NCBI GenBank assembly: GCA_049583635.1
Contig: JBAUWF010000034.1
Location: 1 to 64,000 of the forward strand
DNA length: 64,000 bases
Reading direction: 5' to 3'
From: Dokdonella_A sp049583635
GTDB lineage: Bacteria; Pseudomonadota; Gammaproteobacteria; Xanthomonadales; Rhodanobacteraceae
This document shows, one piece after another, positions 36,321-44,475 of this stretch (positions within the stretch are counted from its first letter, which is position 1; each line of letters opens with the position of its first letter). Both the position numbers and the translations under genes were made by a program. The notes under the pieces were generated by a model, which worked only from the letters and a program-made list of their open reading frames with translations, ran no database searches and was not told the DNA's origin.

Positions 36321-37556
36321 ATGTCACCTGTCCGCACCCACCATCTCATCTTCGTCGCCCGCTTTGCCATACTCGGCCTGGCGATCGCGTTCGTGTTGAG
36401 CGTGTTCGCTCCATCCCTGGTCGAACGGCTGCGCAACGGCGCCGAGCCGGGAGTGGCAGGAGCAAGTGCCAAGGTGCATGCGCGGGCCGACCCGGCAAAC
36501 CTTCAGCCGCACATCAACACCTTGCGCTCGAGCGGGCCGGTTTCCTATGCCGATGCGGTGGCCCGTGCCTCGCCCGCAGTCGTGAACATCTATGCCAACA
36601 AGGTCACCACGTTTCGCCAGATTTATTCGATTCCCGATCCGCTGACGCAGCGACTGCTCGGCGCGGTCGCGGTCGGGCCGCCGATGAAACGCAACGATCA
36701 GAACCTCGGTTCCGGGGTAATCTTCAGCGCGGATGGCTATGTACTGACCAACAACCATGTGATCAGCGGTGCCGATGACATCCAGGTATTGCTCGACGGC
36801 AACAAGGTCGCCAAGGCGGATGTCATCGGCACCGACGCCGAAACCGATCTGGCCGTGCTGAAGATCCATGCCGAGAAGCTGCCGACCATTGCGGTTGCGG
36901 ATCAGTCCGCGGTCAACGTCGGCGATGTGGTGCTGGCAATCGGCAATCCGGTCGGCCTCGGCAAGACGGTGACAATGGGCATCGTCAGCGCGACCGGTCG
37001 TCAGCTCAACATGTCCGCCTACGAGGATTTCATCCAGACCGATGCGGCGATCAATGCCGGCAATTCGGGCGGCGCGCTCATAAACGCGCTCGGCGAACTG
37101 GTCGGCATCAATACGGCGATCTACCCGCGCACCCCGGTGGCGGATGGCCGCGGAACCTACACACCCGGTGCCGAAGGTATCGGCTTCGCCATCCCGGTCG
37201 CCACGGCCAAGGCGGTACTCGAGCAGATCGTCAAGAATGGTCGAGTTGTGCGCGGCTGGATCGGCGCCGACTACACCGATATCCCGCTGGCCCAGGGCGC
37301 GAACGCAAGGCAGCCCGGCGTGCTGATCACACGTGTCGTCGCGGAAAGTCCGGCGGCGCGGGCCGGCTTGCAGCCCGGTGACCTGCTGCTCGATCTCGAC
37401 GGCGACAGGATCGACGGTCAGGTCGCGCTGCGCAATCGTGAGGCGGCGCTAACGCCCGGCACCAAGGTGCACCTCGACGGTCTGCGCCGCAACATGCCAT
37501 TTCACGTCGAGCTGGCACTCGCCGAACGCCCGGCGCCGGGAACCACCGGCGCTTAG
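36321..37556 (+). CDS. DegS/AlgW-like membrane-anchored serine protease
   Basis: A 411-residue trypsin-fold protease with one N-terminal membrane anchor (about 9-29) and a periplasmic domain. The triad is His146 (LTNNHV), Asp176 (AETDLAVLK) and Ser249 (NAGNSGGAL). A single PDZ domain covers about 300-400, as in DegS, which cleaves anti-sigma-E factor RseA when PDZ senses unfolded porins. An extra stretch, PVADGRGTYTPGAEG, sits after INTAIYPR. It is divergent from petA and convergent with the transglycosylase. Confidence 0.92.
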   Translation: MSPVRTHHLIFVARFAILGLAIAFVLSVFAPSLVERLRNGAEPGVAGASAKVHARADPANLQPHINTLRSSGPVSYADAVARASPAVVNIYANKVTTFRQIYSIPDPLTQRLLGAVAVGPPMKRNDQNLGSGVIFSADGYVLTNNHVISGADDIQVLLDGNKVAKADVIGTDAETDLAVLKIHAEKLPTIAVADQSAVNVGDVVLAIGNPVGLGKTVTMGIVSATGRQLNMSAYEDFIQTDAAINAGNSGGALINALGELVGINTAIYPRTPVADGRGTYTPGAEGIGFAIPVATAKAVLEQIVKNGRVVRGWIGADYTDIPLAQGANARQPGVLITRVVAESPAARAGLQPGDLLLDLDGDRIDGQVALRNREAALTPGTKVHLDGLRRNMPFHVELALAERPAPGTTGA

Positions 37557-37604
37557 CGAGCGAAGTTCCGCACAATTCATGGGACGTGCCCTTAGCTGTT
37601 CAGC

Positions 37605-37636
37605 CCCTTGAGTCAAGGGACCCTTGCGGCGCAAGG
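37605..37636. repeat. alternating CCCTTG/CAAGGG arms
   Basis: Four arms follow each other: CCCTTGA, TCAAGGG, CCCTTGC, GCAAGG. Neighbouring arms can pair in more than one way, giving alternative hairpins. The block lies in the 152-base gap between the convergent DegS-like and transglycosylase genes. Confidence 0.6.
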
Positions 37637-37708
37637 ACTTGACGGGTTGTGGAAGCATGCCGGCGTTTTGAGGAATTCACCGGCCACACTTATACGGACC
37701 TTCCCTGC

Positions 37709-38650
37709 CTACAGCGCCTTCTGGTAACGATGACGCAGCGTCGCGACGCGTTTGACGTAGAGCCGGGTCTCGTCGTACGGCGGTACGCCGCCGTACTTCT
37801 GCACGGCCGCCTCGCCTGCATTGTAGGCCGCAGTAGCCAGTCGTTCGTCGCCTTTGAAATCCTTCAACAGCTGCGCGAGGTAACGCGCGCCGCCTTCGAT
37901 GTTTTCCGAAGCGTCGAAAACATCGGCAACTCCGAGATCGCCCGCAGTCCCCGGCATCAACTGCATGAGTCCCTGTGCGCCCTTGGCCGAGATCGCGAGC
38001 GGATTGAAGGCTGATTCGGCGTGGATGACCGCGCGCAACAACGCAACGCTGACGCCGGAATCGGCGGCCGCCTTGGCGATTTCGCCGCGATAGTCGTCGA
38101 GGTGCAGCCGTACGTGGGCCCAGTCGATCTTCGAGTGCACGTCGCAGGCAACACAGGTCGCGATATAGGTAAACAGCACCGAGAACCTGCCGTCGCGCGG
38201 CTTGACGTTGGTGTATTCGGTAATGCCGCTCTTGCGTTCAACCCGATATACCGAGCCGCGCAGGATCCGCGGCGATGGTCTGCCGCCGGGCGCCGCAGCC
38301 GGCCCGGCACTGGCGACCCGCCCAGGGGCAACAGCCGGCGCAGTCGTCGTCACTCCGGCACTGTGCGCCTTGACGTCCGGGCGTTCCTGATCCGGGCGTT
38401 CCTGATAGTCCCATGCGCGCTCCGCCGCCAAGCTGCCGGGCGCCGGTCCCTTTTTCGCGCTCGCCTCGGTGTAGCGCGAAACCACCTTGCAGCGAGCCGC
38501 CGTCTGCACCACATTGGTATAGACGATTGCGTGGTCGGAGCGCTCGCAGCGATACAACACGCCGGCTCGCGCCGAACCGGCGGCGACGGCGCCGCTCAGT
38601 CCGAATATCGCGGCGGCAAGCAGTTGGATGGTTCGCTTCATGAGCAACAT
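37709..38650 (-). CDS. lytic transglycosylase (SLT domain) with duplicated N-terminal motif
   Basis: A periplasmic murein lyase, about 313 residues. A signal peptide (IQLLAAAIFGLSGAVAAGSARA) is followed by two related motifs, VLYRCERSDHAIVYTNV and SVYRVERKSGITEYTNV, which look like a DUF4124-type module, split by a Pro/Ala linker. The SLT domain carries the catalytic Glu in HAESAFNPLA, then GAQGLMQLMPGTA and YNAGEAAV. The start is uncertain: GTG 38668, ATG 38650 and ATG 38641 are in frame. A 15-base tandem duplication in the linker is listed separately. Confidence 0.9.
   Translation of the reverse strand: MLLMKRTIQLLAAAIFGLSGAVAAGSARAGVLYRCERSDHAIVYTNVVQTAARCKVVSRYTEASAKKGPAPGSLAAERAWDYQERPDQERPDVKAHSAGVTTTAPAVAPGRVASAGPAAAPGGRPSPRILRGSVYRVERKSGITEYTNVKPRDGRFSVLFTYIATCVACDVHSKIDWAHVRLHLDDYRGEIAKAAADSGVSVALLRAVIHAESAFNPLAISAKGAQGLMQLMPGTAGDLGVADVFDASENIEGGARYLAQLLKDFKGDERLATAAYNAGEAAVQKYGGVPPYDETRLYVKRVATLRHRYQKAL
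38376..38405 (-). repeat. 15-base tandem duplication in the transglycosylase linker
   Basis: TCCGGGCGTTCCTGA is present twice head to tail and encodes the repeated pentapeptide QERPD. It keeps the frame, and shows slippage in the flexible linker. Confidence 0.9.
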
Positions 38651-38774
38651 GGAACCCAAGCCAGTCACAGAGTTTCCGTCAGTCCCGCGCCGATGCCAAG
38701 TCTGCCGCAGCGCAGCAATCCTTGCCGCACCTGATAAACTCCGAGTTTAAATCGTCGATCGACCGATTTCCGCG

Positions 38775-40151
38775 ATGCCCGGCAAGCTCTACATCAAGAC
38801 GCACGGTTGCCAGATGAACGAGTACGACTCGGCCAGAATGGCCGACGTGCTGAACGAGGCACAGGGTCTGGAGCTGACTGACGATCCCGGTTGCGCCGAT
38901 GTAATCCTGATCAATACCTGCTCGATTCGGGAAAAGGCCCAGGAAAAGGTGTTCAGTCAGCTTGGACGCTGGCGCGCGTTGAAACTCGAAAACCCCGATC
39001 TCGTGATTGGCGTGGGTGGCTGCGTGGCGAGCCAGGAAGGCGAAGCGATCGTCGCACGTGCGCCGATTGTCGATCTCGTGTTCGGACCGCAGACCCTGCA
39101 CCGCCTTCCGGCCATGATCGAGGCGCACCGCGCCAGCGGTCGCCCGCAGGTCGATATCCGCTTTCCCGAGATCGAGAAGTTCGATTCACTGCCCGAACCG
39201 CGCGCCGAGGGGCCAACCGCCTTCGTATCGATCATGGAAGGCTGTTCGAAATACTGCTCGTTCTGCGTGGTGCCGTACACGCGTGGCGAGGAAATCAGCC
39301 GCCCGTTCGACGATGTGCTGGCCGAGGTCGCGGCGCTGGCCGAACAAGGCGTGCGCGAGATCAACCTGCTCGGCCAGAACGTCAACGCGTATCGCGGTCC
39401 GGTCGCCGAAGGTTTTGCCGATCTGGTCGAAACGCCGCTGATCGAAGGCAAGTACGCCGATCTGGCGTTGCTGATCCACGCGATCGCCGAGATCGACGAC
39501 ATCGCCCGCATCCGCTTCACGACCTCGCATCCACTCGAGTTTTCGGATTCGCTCGTCGACGCCTACGCGAACGTTCCCAAGCTCGCGAACTACCTGCACC
39601 TGCCGGTGCAATCGGGGTCGGATCGCATTCTCGCCGCGATGAAGCGCGGCTACACCGCACTCGAATACAAACAGAAAATCCGCAAGTTGCGCGCGGTGCG
39701 GCCGGATATCAGCCTGTCCTCGGATTTCATCGTCGGCTTTCCGGGCGAGACCGAAGCCGATTTCGAGCAGACCATGAAACTCATCCACGATGTCGGCTTC
39801 GACCAGAGTTTCTCATTCATTTATTCCAAGCGACCCGGCACACCGGCATCAAACCTGCCCGACGATACGCCCGACGCGATCAAGCACGAGCGGCTGACGC
39901 GCCTGCAAGCGGCGATCGGAGCGAATGCCGCGCGCATCGCCGAGTCGATGGTCGGCACGACGCAGACCGTGCTGGTCGAAGGCCCGAGCAGGAAGGACCC
40001 GAACGAATTGACCGGGCGCAGCGAGAACATGCGCTACGTCAACTTCCCGGCGCCAGCCTTCGCGCGCGACGCGATGACCGGCCAGCTCGTCGATGTCGTG
40101 ATCACGCGGGCCATGGCAAATTCCTTGCGCGGTCAGGTCTCTGGCGTCTAG
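38775..40151 (+). CDS. miaB: tRNA-2-methylthio-N6-dimethylallyladenosine synthase
   Basis: A 458-residue radical-SAM methylthiotransferase that modifies A37 of tRNAs. The UPF0004 domain binds one [4Fe-4S] cluster through Cys12, Cys49 and Cys83; the radical SAM cluster uses Cys157, Cys161 and Cys164 (CSKYCSFC). A TRAM domain ends the chain. It probably stands alone here, whereas in many relatives it precedes phoH; the FG-GAP gene lies between them. Confidence 0.97.
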   Translation: MPGKLYIKTHGCQMNEYDSARMADVLNEAQGLELTDDPGCADVILINTCSIREKAQEKVFSQLGRWRALKLENPDLVIGVGGCVASQEGEAIVARAPIVDLVFGPQTLHRLPAMIEAHRASGRPQVDIRFPEIEKFDSLPEPRAEGPTAFVSIMEGCSKYCSFCVVPYTRGEEISRPFDDVLAEVAALAEQGVREINLLGQNVNAYRGPVAEGFADLVETPLIEGKYADLALLIHAIAEIDDIARIRFTTSHPLEFSDSLVDAYANVPKLANYLHLPVQSGSDRILAAMKRGYTALEYKQKIRKLRAVRPDISLSSDFIVGFPGETEADFEQTMKLIHDVGFDQSFSFIYSKRPGTPASNLPDDTPDAIKHERLTRLQAAIGANAARIAESMVGTTQTVLVEGPSRKDPNELTGRSENMRYVNFPAPAFARDAMTGQLVDVVITRAMANSLRGQVSGV

Positions 40152-40316
40152 CGCGGGCACCATAGCCGCACAACGGTACGCCAAGTCGATTTTGCGACTG
40201 TAATCCGTGCATGACCACACGGTCCCATCGGCCTAGCACCGATGCCCGCAAGCGGGTTTGACTTCGTGCATCATCGCGCAATACTGGCGTGGGCGCCTCT
40301 TGACATGGGCTTCGTT

Positions 40317-41945
40317 ATGCACCGCGCTTCAATGGTTTACCACCGGTGTCTGAACGTCGCAGCAATCCTGGCTCTGGCATGTTTCAGCACATTCACCGCA
40401 TGCGCGCATGCGGGCGCGGCGGCGATTCAGCTCGGCAACCTCAATGGCAGCAATGGCTTTCGCCTGGATGGCGAATCAGCCGGGGACGACAGCGGCTTTT
40501 CGGTCGCCGGCGCCGGCGACATCAACGGCGACGGCATCGATGATGTGGTGATCGGTGCGGCCCGATCCGATTCAAACGGCTTTGAGTCCGGCAGCAGCTA
40601 CGTGGTCTTCGGTCGCGCCGACGACTTTGCGGCCAGCGTGGAATTGGTCGCGCTCGACGGACACAACGGATTTCGTCTCACGGGTGCGACTGCATTCGAG
40701 GAGAGCGGCCATTCGGTGGCCGGTGCCGGCGACATCAACGGCGACGGCATCGACGATCTCGTCATCGGAGCGCCCTTCGCCGATTCGAACGGCGCGATGT
40801 CCGGCACCAGCTATGTCGTGTTCGGCCGCCGCGACGGCTTCCCCGCCAGCGTGGACCTCGGAACACTCGATGGCAATGACGGCTTTCGTCTGGATGGCAC
40901 GTCCGGACGCTACTTCAGTGGCGGATCGGTTGCCGGCGCGGGCGATATCAATGGCGATGGCGTCGACGATCTGGTCATCGGGGCCACGTATCCGGTCGTC
41001 AAGGGCGACTATCCCGGCAGCAGCTATGTCGTTTTCGGCCGCACCAGCGGCTTCCCAGCGATTCTCGATCTGGGCACGCTCGACGGCACTGACGGCTTTC
41101 GGCTCGACGGTGTGAAAGCAGGCGCTCAGAGCGGCTACCCGGTAGCCGCCGCGGGAGATCTCAACGCTGACGGCATCGACGATCTCGTGATCGGTGCGTA
41201 TCTCGCCAGTCCGAATGGCTACGCATCGGGAAGCAGCTATGTGGTCTTCGGTCACGGCGGCGCCTTTGCCGGCAACGTATCGTTGAGCGCACTCGACGGG
41301 CATGGCGGTTTCCGGATTGACGGCATCGCCGCGAACGAATTCAGCGGCCTTTCCGTTTCCGGAGCCGGCGACATCAACGGCGACGGCATCGATGATCTCA
41401 TGATCGGCGCGAGCGGCGACGGCGCGTTCGCTGGCAGCAGTTATGTATTGTTCGGTCACTCCGGAGACTTTCCGGTCAGTCTGCGTCTCGACGCATTCGA
41501 CGGCAGCAACGGATTCCGCCTCGACGGCCTGGCGCCGGTGGACTACAGCGGATCCTCGGTCGCCGACGCTGACGACATCAATGGCGACGGACTCGACGAC
41601 CTGCTGATCGGCGCGTCCGGCGCTGATCCGAATGGCAGCGGATCCGGCAGCAGCTATGTGTTTTTCGGCCACCTGGGCAAGTTTCCCGCCAGTCTGAGTC
41701 TGGGCACGCTCGACGGCAACAACGGCTTTCGTCTCGATGGTGTGGCGGCCGGCGATTCCAGCGGCTACTCGGTCGCGCATGCCGGCGACGTGAATGGCGA
41801 CGGCATCGACGATCTCGTGATCGGTGCGCCGTTCGCGAGCCCGAACGGCGGCGCTACCGGAAGCGCCTATGTGGTCTTCGGCCATCATGATCGCGTGTTC
41901 TGCGACGGCTTCGATGGCGGCGCCTGCCTGTCACGCGCGCATTGA
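40317..41945 (+). CDS. secreted FG-GAP (integrin-like) repeat protein
   Basis: About 542 residues with a signal peptide (NVAAILALACFSTFTACAHA). Seven repeats of about 75 residues each carry a calcium loop of the form GDINGDGIDDLVIG and a SSYVVFG strand, forming one beta propeller. Repeat 4 has Ala in the loop (NADG). The protein ends in DRVFCDGFDGGACLSRAH, a motif shared with another secreted protein here. In-frame ATGs at 40242, 40305, 40317 and 40332 leave the start open. It sits between miaB and the phoH-like gene, so it is probably an insertion in that block. Confidence 0.9.
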   Translation: MHRASMVYHRCLNVAAILALACFSTFTACAHAGAAAIQLGNLNGSNGFRLDGESAGDDSGFSVAGAGDINGDGIDDVVIGAARSDSNGFESGSSYVVFGRADDFAASVELVALDGHNGFRLTGATAFEESGHSVAGAGDINGDGIDDLVIGAPFADSNGAMSGTSYVVFGRRDGFPASVDLGTLDGNDGFRLDGTSGRYFSGGSVAGAGDINGDGVDDLVIGATYPVVKGDYPGSSYVVFGRTSGFPAILDLGTLDGTDGFRLDGVKAGAQSGYPVAAAGDLNADGIDDLVIGAYLASPNGYASGSSYVVFGHGGAFAGNVSLSALDGHGGFRIDGIAANEFSGLSVSGAGDINGDGIDDLMIGASGDGAFAGSSYVLFGHSGDFPVSLRLDAFDGSNGFRLDGLAPVDYSGSSVADADDINGDGLDDLLIGASGADPNGSGSGSSYVFFGHLGKFPASLSLGTLDGNNGFRLDGVAAGDSSGYSVAHAGDVNGDGIDDLVIGAPFASPNGGATGSAYVVFGHHDRVFCDGFDGGACLSRAH

Positions 41946-41996
41946 CCAGGCAATCCCGCTGGCAACGAAAGCAGCCAGGCGCTAGGCTCGCCGGCA

Positions 41997-43025
41997 ATGC
42001 CCGACACCAGCCAGCCCGATTTCACGCTTGAGCCCGATGACGGCGAGCGACTCGCGAATCTGTGCGGCCCGTTCGATTCGCATCTGCGCCAGATCGAGTT
42101 GCGGCTCGGCGTCGAGATCGCCAATCGCGGCAACGTGTTTCGCGTCAGCGGCGCCGAGCATTCGGTCAAGGTCACCCGACACCTGCTGCGCGAGCTGTAC
42201 GCCGCGACCGAGCGCGAAACGCTGACCGGGCCGCAGATCAATCTGCATCTGGCCGATTCCGGTATCGACGCGCTCGATGCCGAAGCGGCCGAGGGCGCGC
42301 AGGATGTCGTGATTCGCGTCAAGCGTGGCGTGATCAAGGGGCGCGGACCGAATCAGACCCGTTACCTGCACGCGATCGCGACCAACGACATCAATCTCGG
42401 CATCGGCCCGGCCGGCACCGGCAAGACCTATCTCGCGGTGGCGAGCGCGGTCGAGGCTCTCAACGAGAATCGCGTGCAGCGTCTGGTGCTGGTGCGACCG
42501 GCGGTCGAGGCCGGCGAGAAACTCGGCTTCCTGCCCGGCGATCTGGCGCAGAAGGTGGATCCGTATCTGCGTCCGCTGTACGACGCGCTGTATGAAATGC
42601 TCGGCATCGAAAAGGTCGGCAAACTGATCGAGCGCAACGTCATCGAGATCGCGCCGCTGGCCTACATGCGCGGTCGCACCCTCAACGATGCGTTCGTGAT
42701 TCTGGACGAAGCGCAAAACACCACGGTCGAGCAGATGAAGATGTTCCTGACCCGCATCGGCTTCGGTTCTGTTGCTGTGGTGACCGGCGATGTGACCCAG
42801 ATCGACCTGGCGCGACACCAGAAGTCCGGCCTGCGCGATGCGATCGAGGTACTGCGCGGCGTCGCCGGCGTCAGCTTCACGTTTTTCACAGCCAGCGATG
42901 TCGTCAGGCATCCGCTGGTCGCACGGATCGTGCGCGCCTATGAGGACCGCGACGCCGCGACGCGGGCCACCAGAGTCCCGAAACCCGACGCAGCGAATGA
43001 TGATGAAACCGGCGACGCGTCGTAA
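41997..43025 (+). CDS. ybeZ: PhoH-like ATPase (YbeZ)
   Basis: A 342-residue cytoplasmic P-loop protein. Walker A GPAGTGKT is at 137-144, Walker B AFVILDEAQN follows, and VLVRPAVEAGEKLGFLPGD and TGDVTQIDL are PhoH hallmarks. The N-terminal KH-like region suggests RNA binding. E. coli YbeZ interacts with YbeY. It overlaps ybeY by 29 bases. Confidence 0.96.
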   Translation: MPDTSQPDFTLEPDDGERLANLCGPFDSHLRQIELRLGVEIANRGNVFRVSGAEHSVKVTRHLLRELYAATERETLTGPQINLHLADSGIDALDAEAAEGAQDVVIRVKRGVIKGRGPNQTRYLHAIATNDINLGIGPAGTGKTYLAVASAVEALNENRVQRLVLVRPAVEAGEKLGFLPGDLAQKVDPYLRPLYDALYEMLGIEKVGKLIERNVIEIAPLAYMRGRTLNDAFVILDEAQNTTVEQMKMFLTRIGFGSVAVVTGDVTQIDLARHQKSGLRDAIEVLRGVAGVSFTFFTASDVVRHPLVARIVRAYEDRDAATRATRVPKPDAANDDETGDAS

Positions 43026-43506
43026 ACGCTACTGCGCAAACATCGCGGTCCACTACGCAACGCCGCGTCGCGGACTGCCGGCGGCTGCCTCGTTTCGACG
43101 CTGGGTGGACGCCGCGCTGGCCGCGGCGGGTTGCAACGACGAGGTGGAACTTGCGATCCGGCTCGTGGATGGCGCCGAGGGGCGCGCGCTGAATCGACGC
43201 TATCGACGCGTGGATCGGGCGACCAATGTGCTGGCGTTTGCGGCTGAGCTCCCGGCCGGCGTGTCGTCGCCGCTGCTCGGCGATCTGGTGCTGTGTGTGC
43301 CGGTGGTCGCGCGCGAAGCGAGTCGGCAGCACAAGCTGTTGAAGGCGCATTGCGCGCACCTGACCATTCACGGTGTTCTGCATCTTCTCGGTTACGATCA
43401 CCCCAACGCGCGTCAGGCCGAACGCATGGAAACGCTCGAAACGCGCATTCTCGCCGGTCTCGGCCTGGCGGATCCCTACACGCCGCGCGTTACGGCGCAA
43501 CCATGA
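42997..43506 (+). CDS. ybeY: endoribonuclease YbeY
   Basis: A zinc-dependent RNase, about 169 residues, for 16S rRNA 3'-end maturation and 70S quality control. The metal motif HGVLHLLGYDH is complete. Three ATG codons in a row at 42997-43005 start the frame inside phoH. NRRYRRVDRATNVLAFA matches the family's NxxyR...TDVLSFP block. Confidence 0.95.
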   Translation: MMMKPATRRKRYCANIAVHYATPRRGLPAAASFRRWVDAALAAAGCNDEVELAIRLVDGAEGRALNRRYRRVDRATNVLAFAAELPAGVSSPLLGDLVLCVPVVAREASRQHKLLKAHCAHLTIHGVLHLLGYDHPNARQAERMETLETRILAGLGLADPYTPRVTAQP

Positions 43507-43632
43507 GGCGGCGCACGGCGATGCTTTGGTCCCGACACCGCGCTGCACTATCATGGCGCCTGGCGTTCGCTACCATGCGCCTCGTACAGTAAACTTGCCG
43601 GCCCGTCCGCCAGAGCCCGAGCTTCACCAGGA

Positions 43633-44475
43633 ATGAGCGAGGACCAACCTCCCAGTACACCCTCCCAACGATCGTGGTTCATGCGCCTGACCCAGGCACT
43701 CGCGGGCGAACCGCAAAACCGCGAGGAACTCATCGAGGAACTGCGCAGCGCCCAGGCCAACGGCGTGCTGTCCAACGACACCTTGTCGATGATCGAGGGC
43801 GCCATCGCGGTGTCCGAACTCAGCGTCAGCGACGTCATGGTGCCGCGCGCCCAGATGGTGTCGCTGCCGATCGACGCGCCGTTCACCAAGGTTCTCGATA
43901 CCGTGGTTGAATCGGGGCATTCGCGTTTTCCGGTGCACGCCGACGACAAGGACCAGATCCTCGGCGTCCTGCTGGCCAAGGATCTGCTGCGTTGTTATTC
44001 AGGCGAAGTGCCGAGCGACGTGCGCGCGCTGTTGCGGCCGGTCGCACTGATACCCGAATCGAAACGTCTCAACATCCTGCTCAAGGAATTTCGTCTGTCG
44101 CGCAATCACATGGCGGTCGTCGTCGACGAATATGGCGGTGTCAGCGGTCTGGTCACGATCGAGGACGTGCTCGAAGAGATCGTCGGGGAAATCGACGACG
44201 AACATGACGACGACGTCGAACCGGTGCTGATCCACGCGCAGCCGGACGGACGCTATCTGGTCAATGCGCTGACGCCGATCGAGGAGTTCAACGAGCGCTT
44301 CGAATGCCGCTTCAGCGATGATGAATTCGACACTGTCGGCGGCATGATCACGGCCGAGATCGGCCATCTGCCCGAAGTCGGCGAAGATGTCGATCTCGGG
44401 CGCTTCCATTTCGAGGTGACCAAGGCGGACGCACGCCGCGTTCATCAGTTCGCGATGCGGATGCGCGACGCGTGA
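43633..44475 (+). CDS. corC: CorC/HlyC-family CBS-domain protein
   Basis: A 280-residue cytoplasmic protein. Two CBS domains (SDVMVPRAQMVSLP..., then LRPVALIPESKRL...) are followed by the CorC_HlyC domain (about 205-275). The FRLSRNHMAVVVDEYGGVSGLVTIEDVLEEIVGEI block is diagnostic. CorC has been linked to magnesium/cobalt efflux. The stop overlaps the next start in GTGA, so the DUF4105 gene is translationally coupled. Confidence 0.94.
   Translation: MSEDQPPSTPSQRSWFMRLTQALAGEPQNREELIEELRSAQANGVLSNDTLSMIEGAIAVSELSVSDVMVPRAQMVSLPIDAPFTKVLDTVVESGHSRFPVHADDKDQILGVLLAKDLLRCYSGEVPSDVRALLRPVALIPESKRLNILLKEFRLSRNHMAVVVDEYGGVSGLVTIEDVLEEIVGEIDDEHDDDVEPVLIHAQPDGRYLVNALTPIEEFNERFECRFSDDEFDTVGGMITAEIGHLPEVGEDVDLGRFHFEVTKADARRVHQFAMRMRDA

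Noticed and set aside
40572..41888. A 438-codon open frame on the minus strand
   Set aside because: It is antisense to the FG-GAP gene; its length comes from the repetitive GC-rich codons of the real gene and it has no domain.
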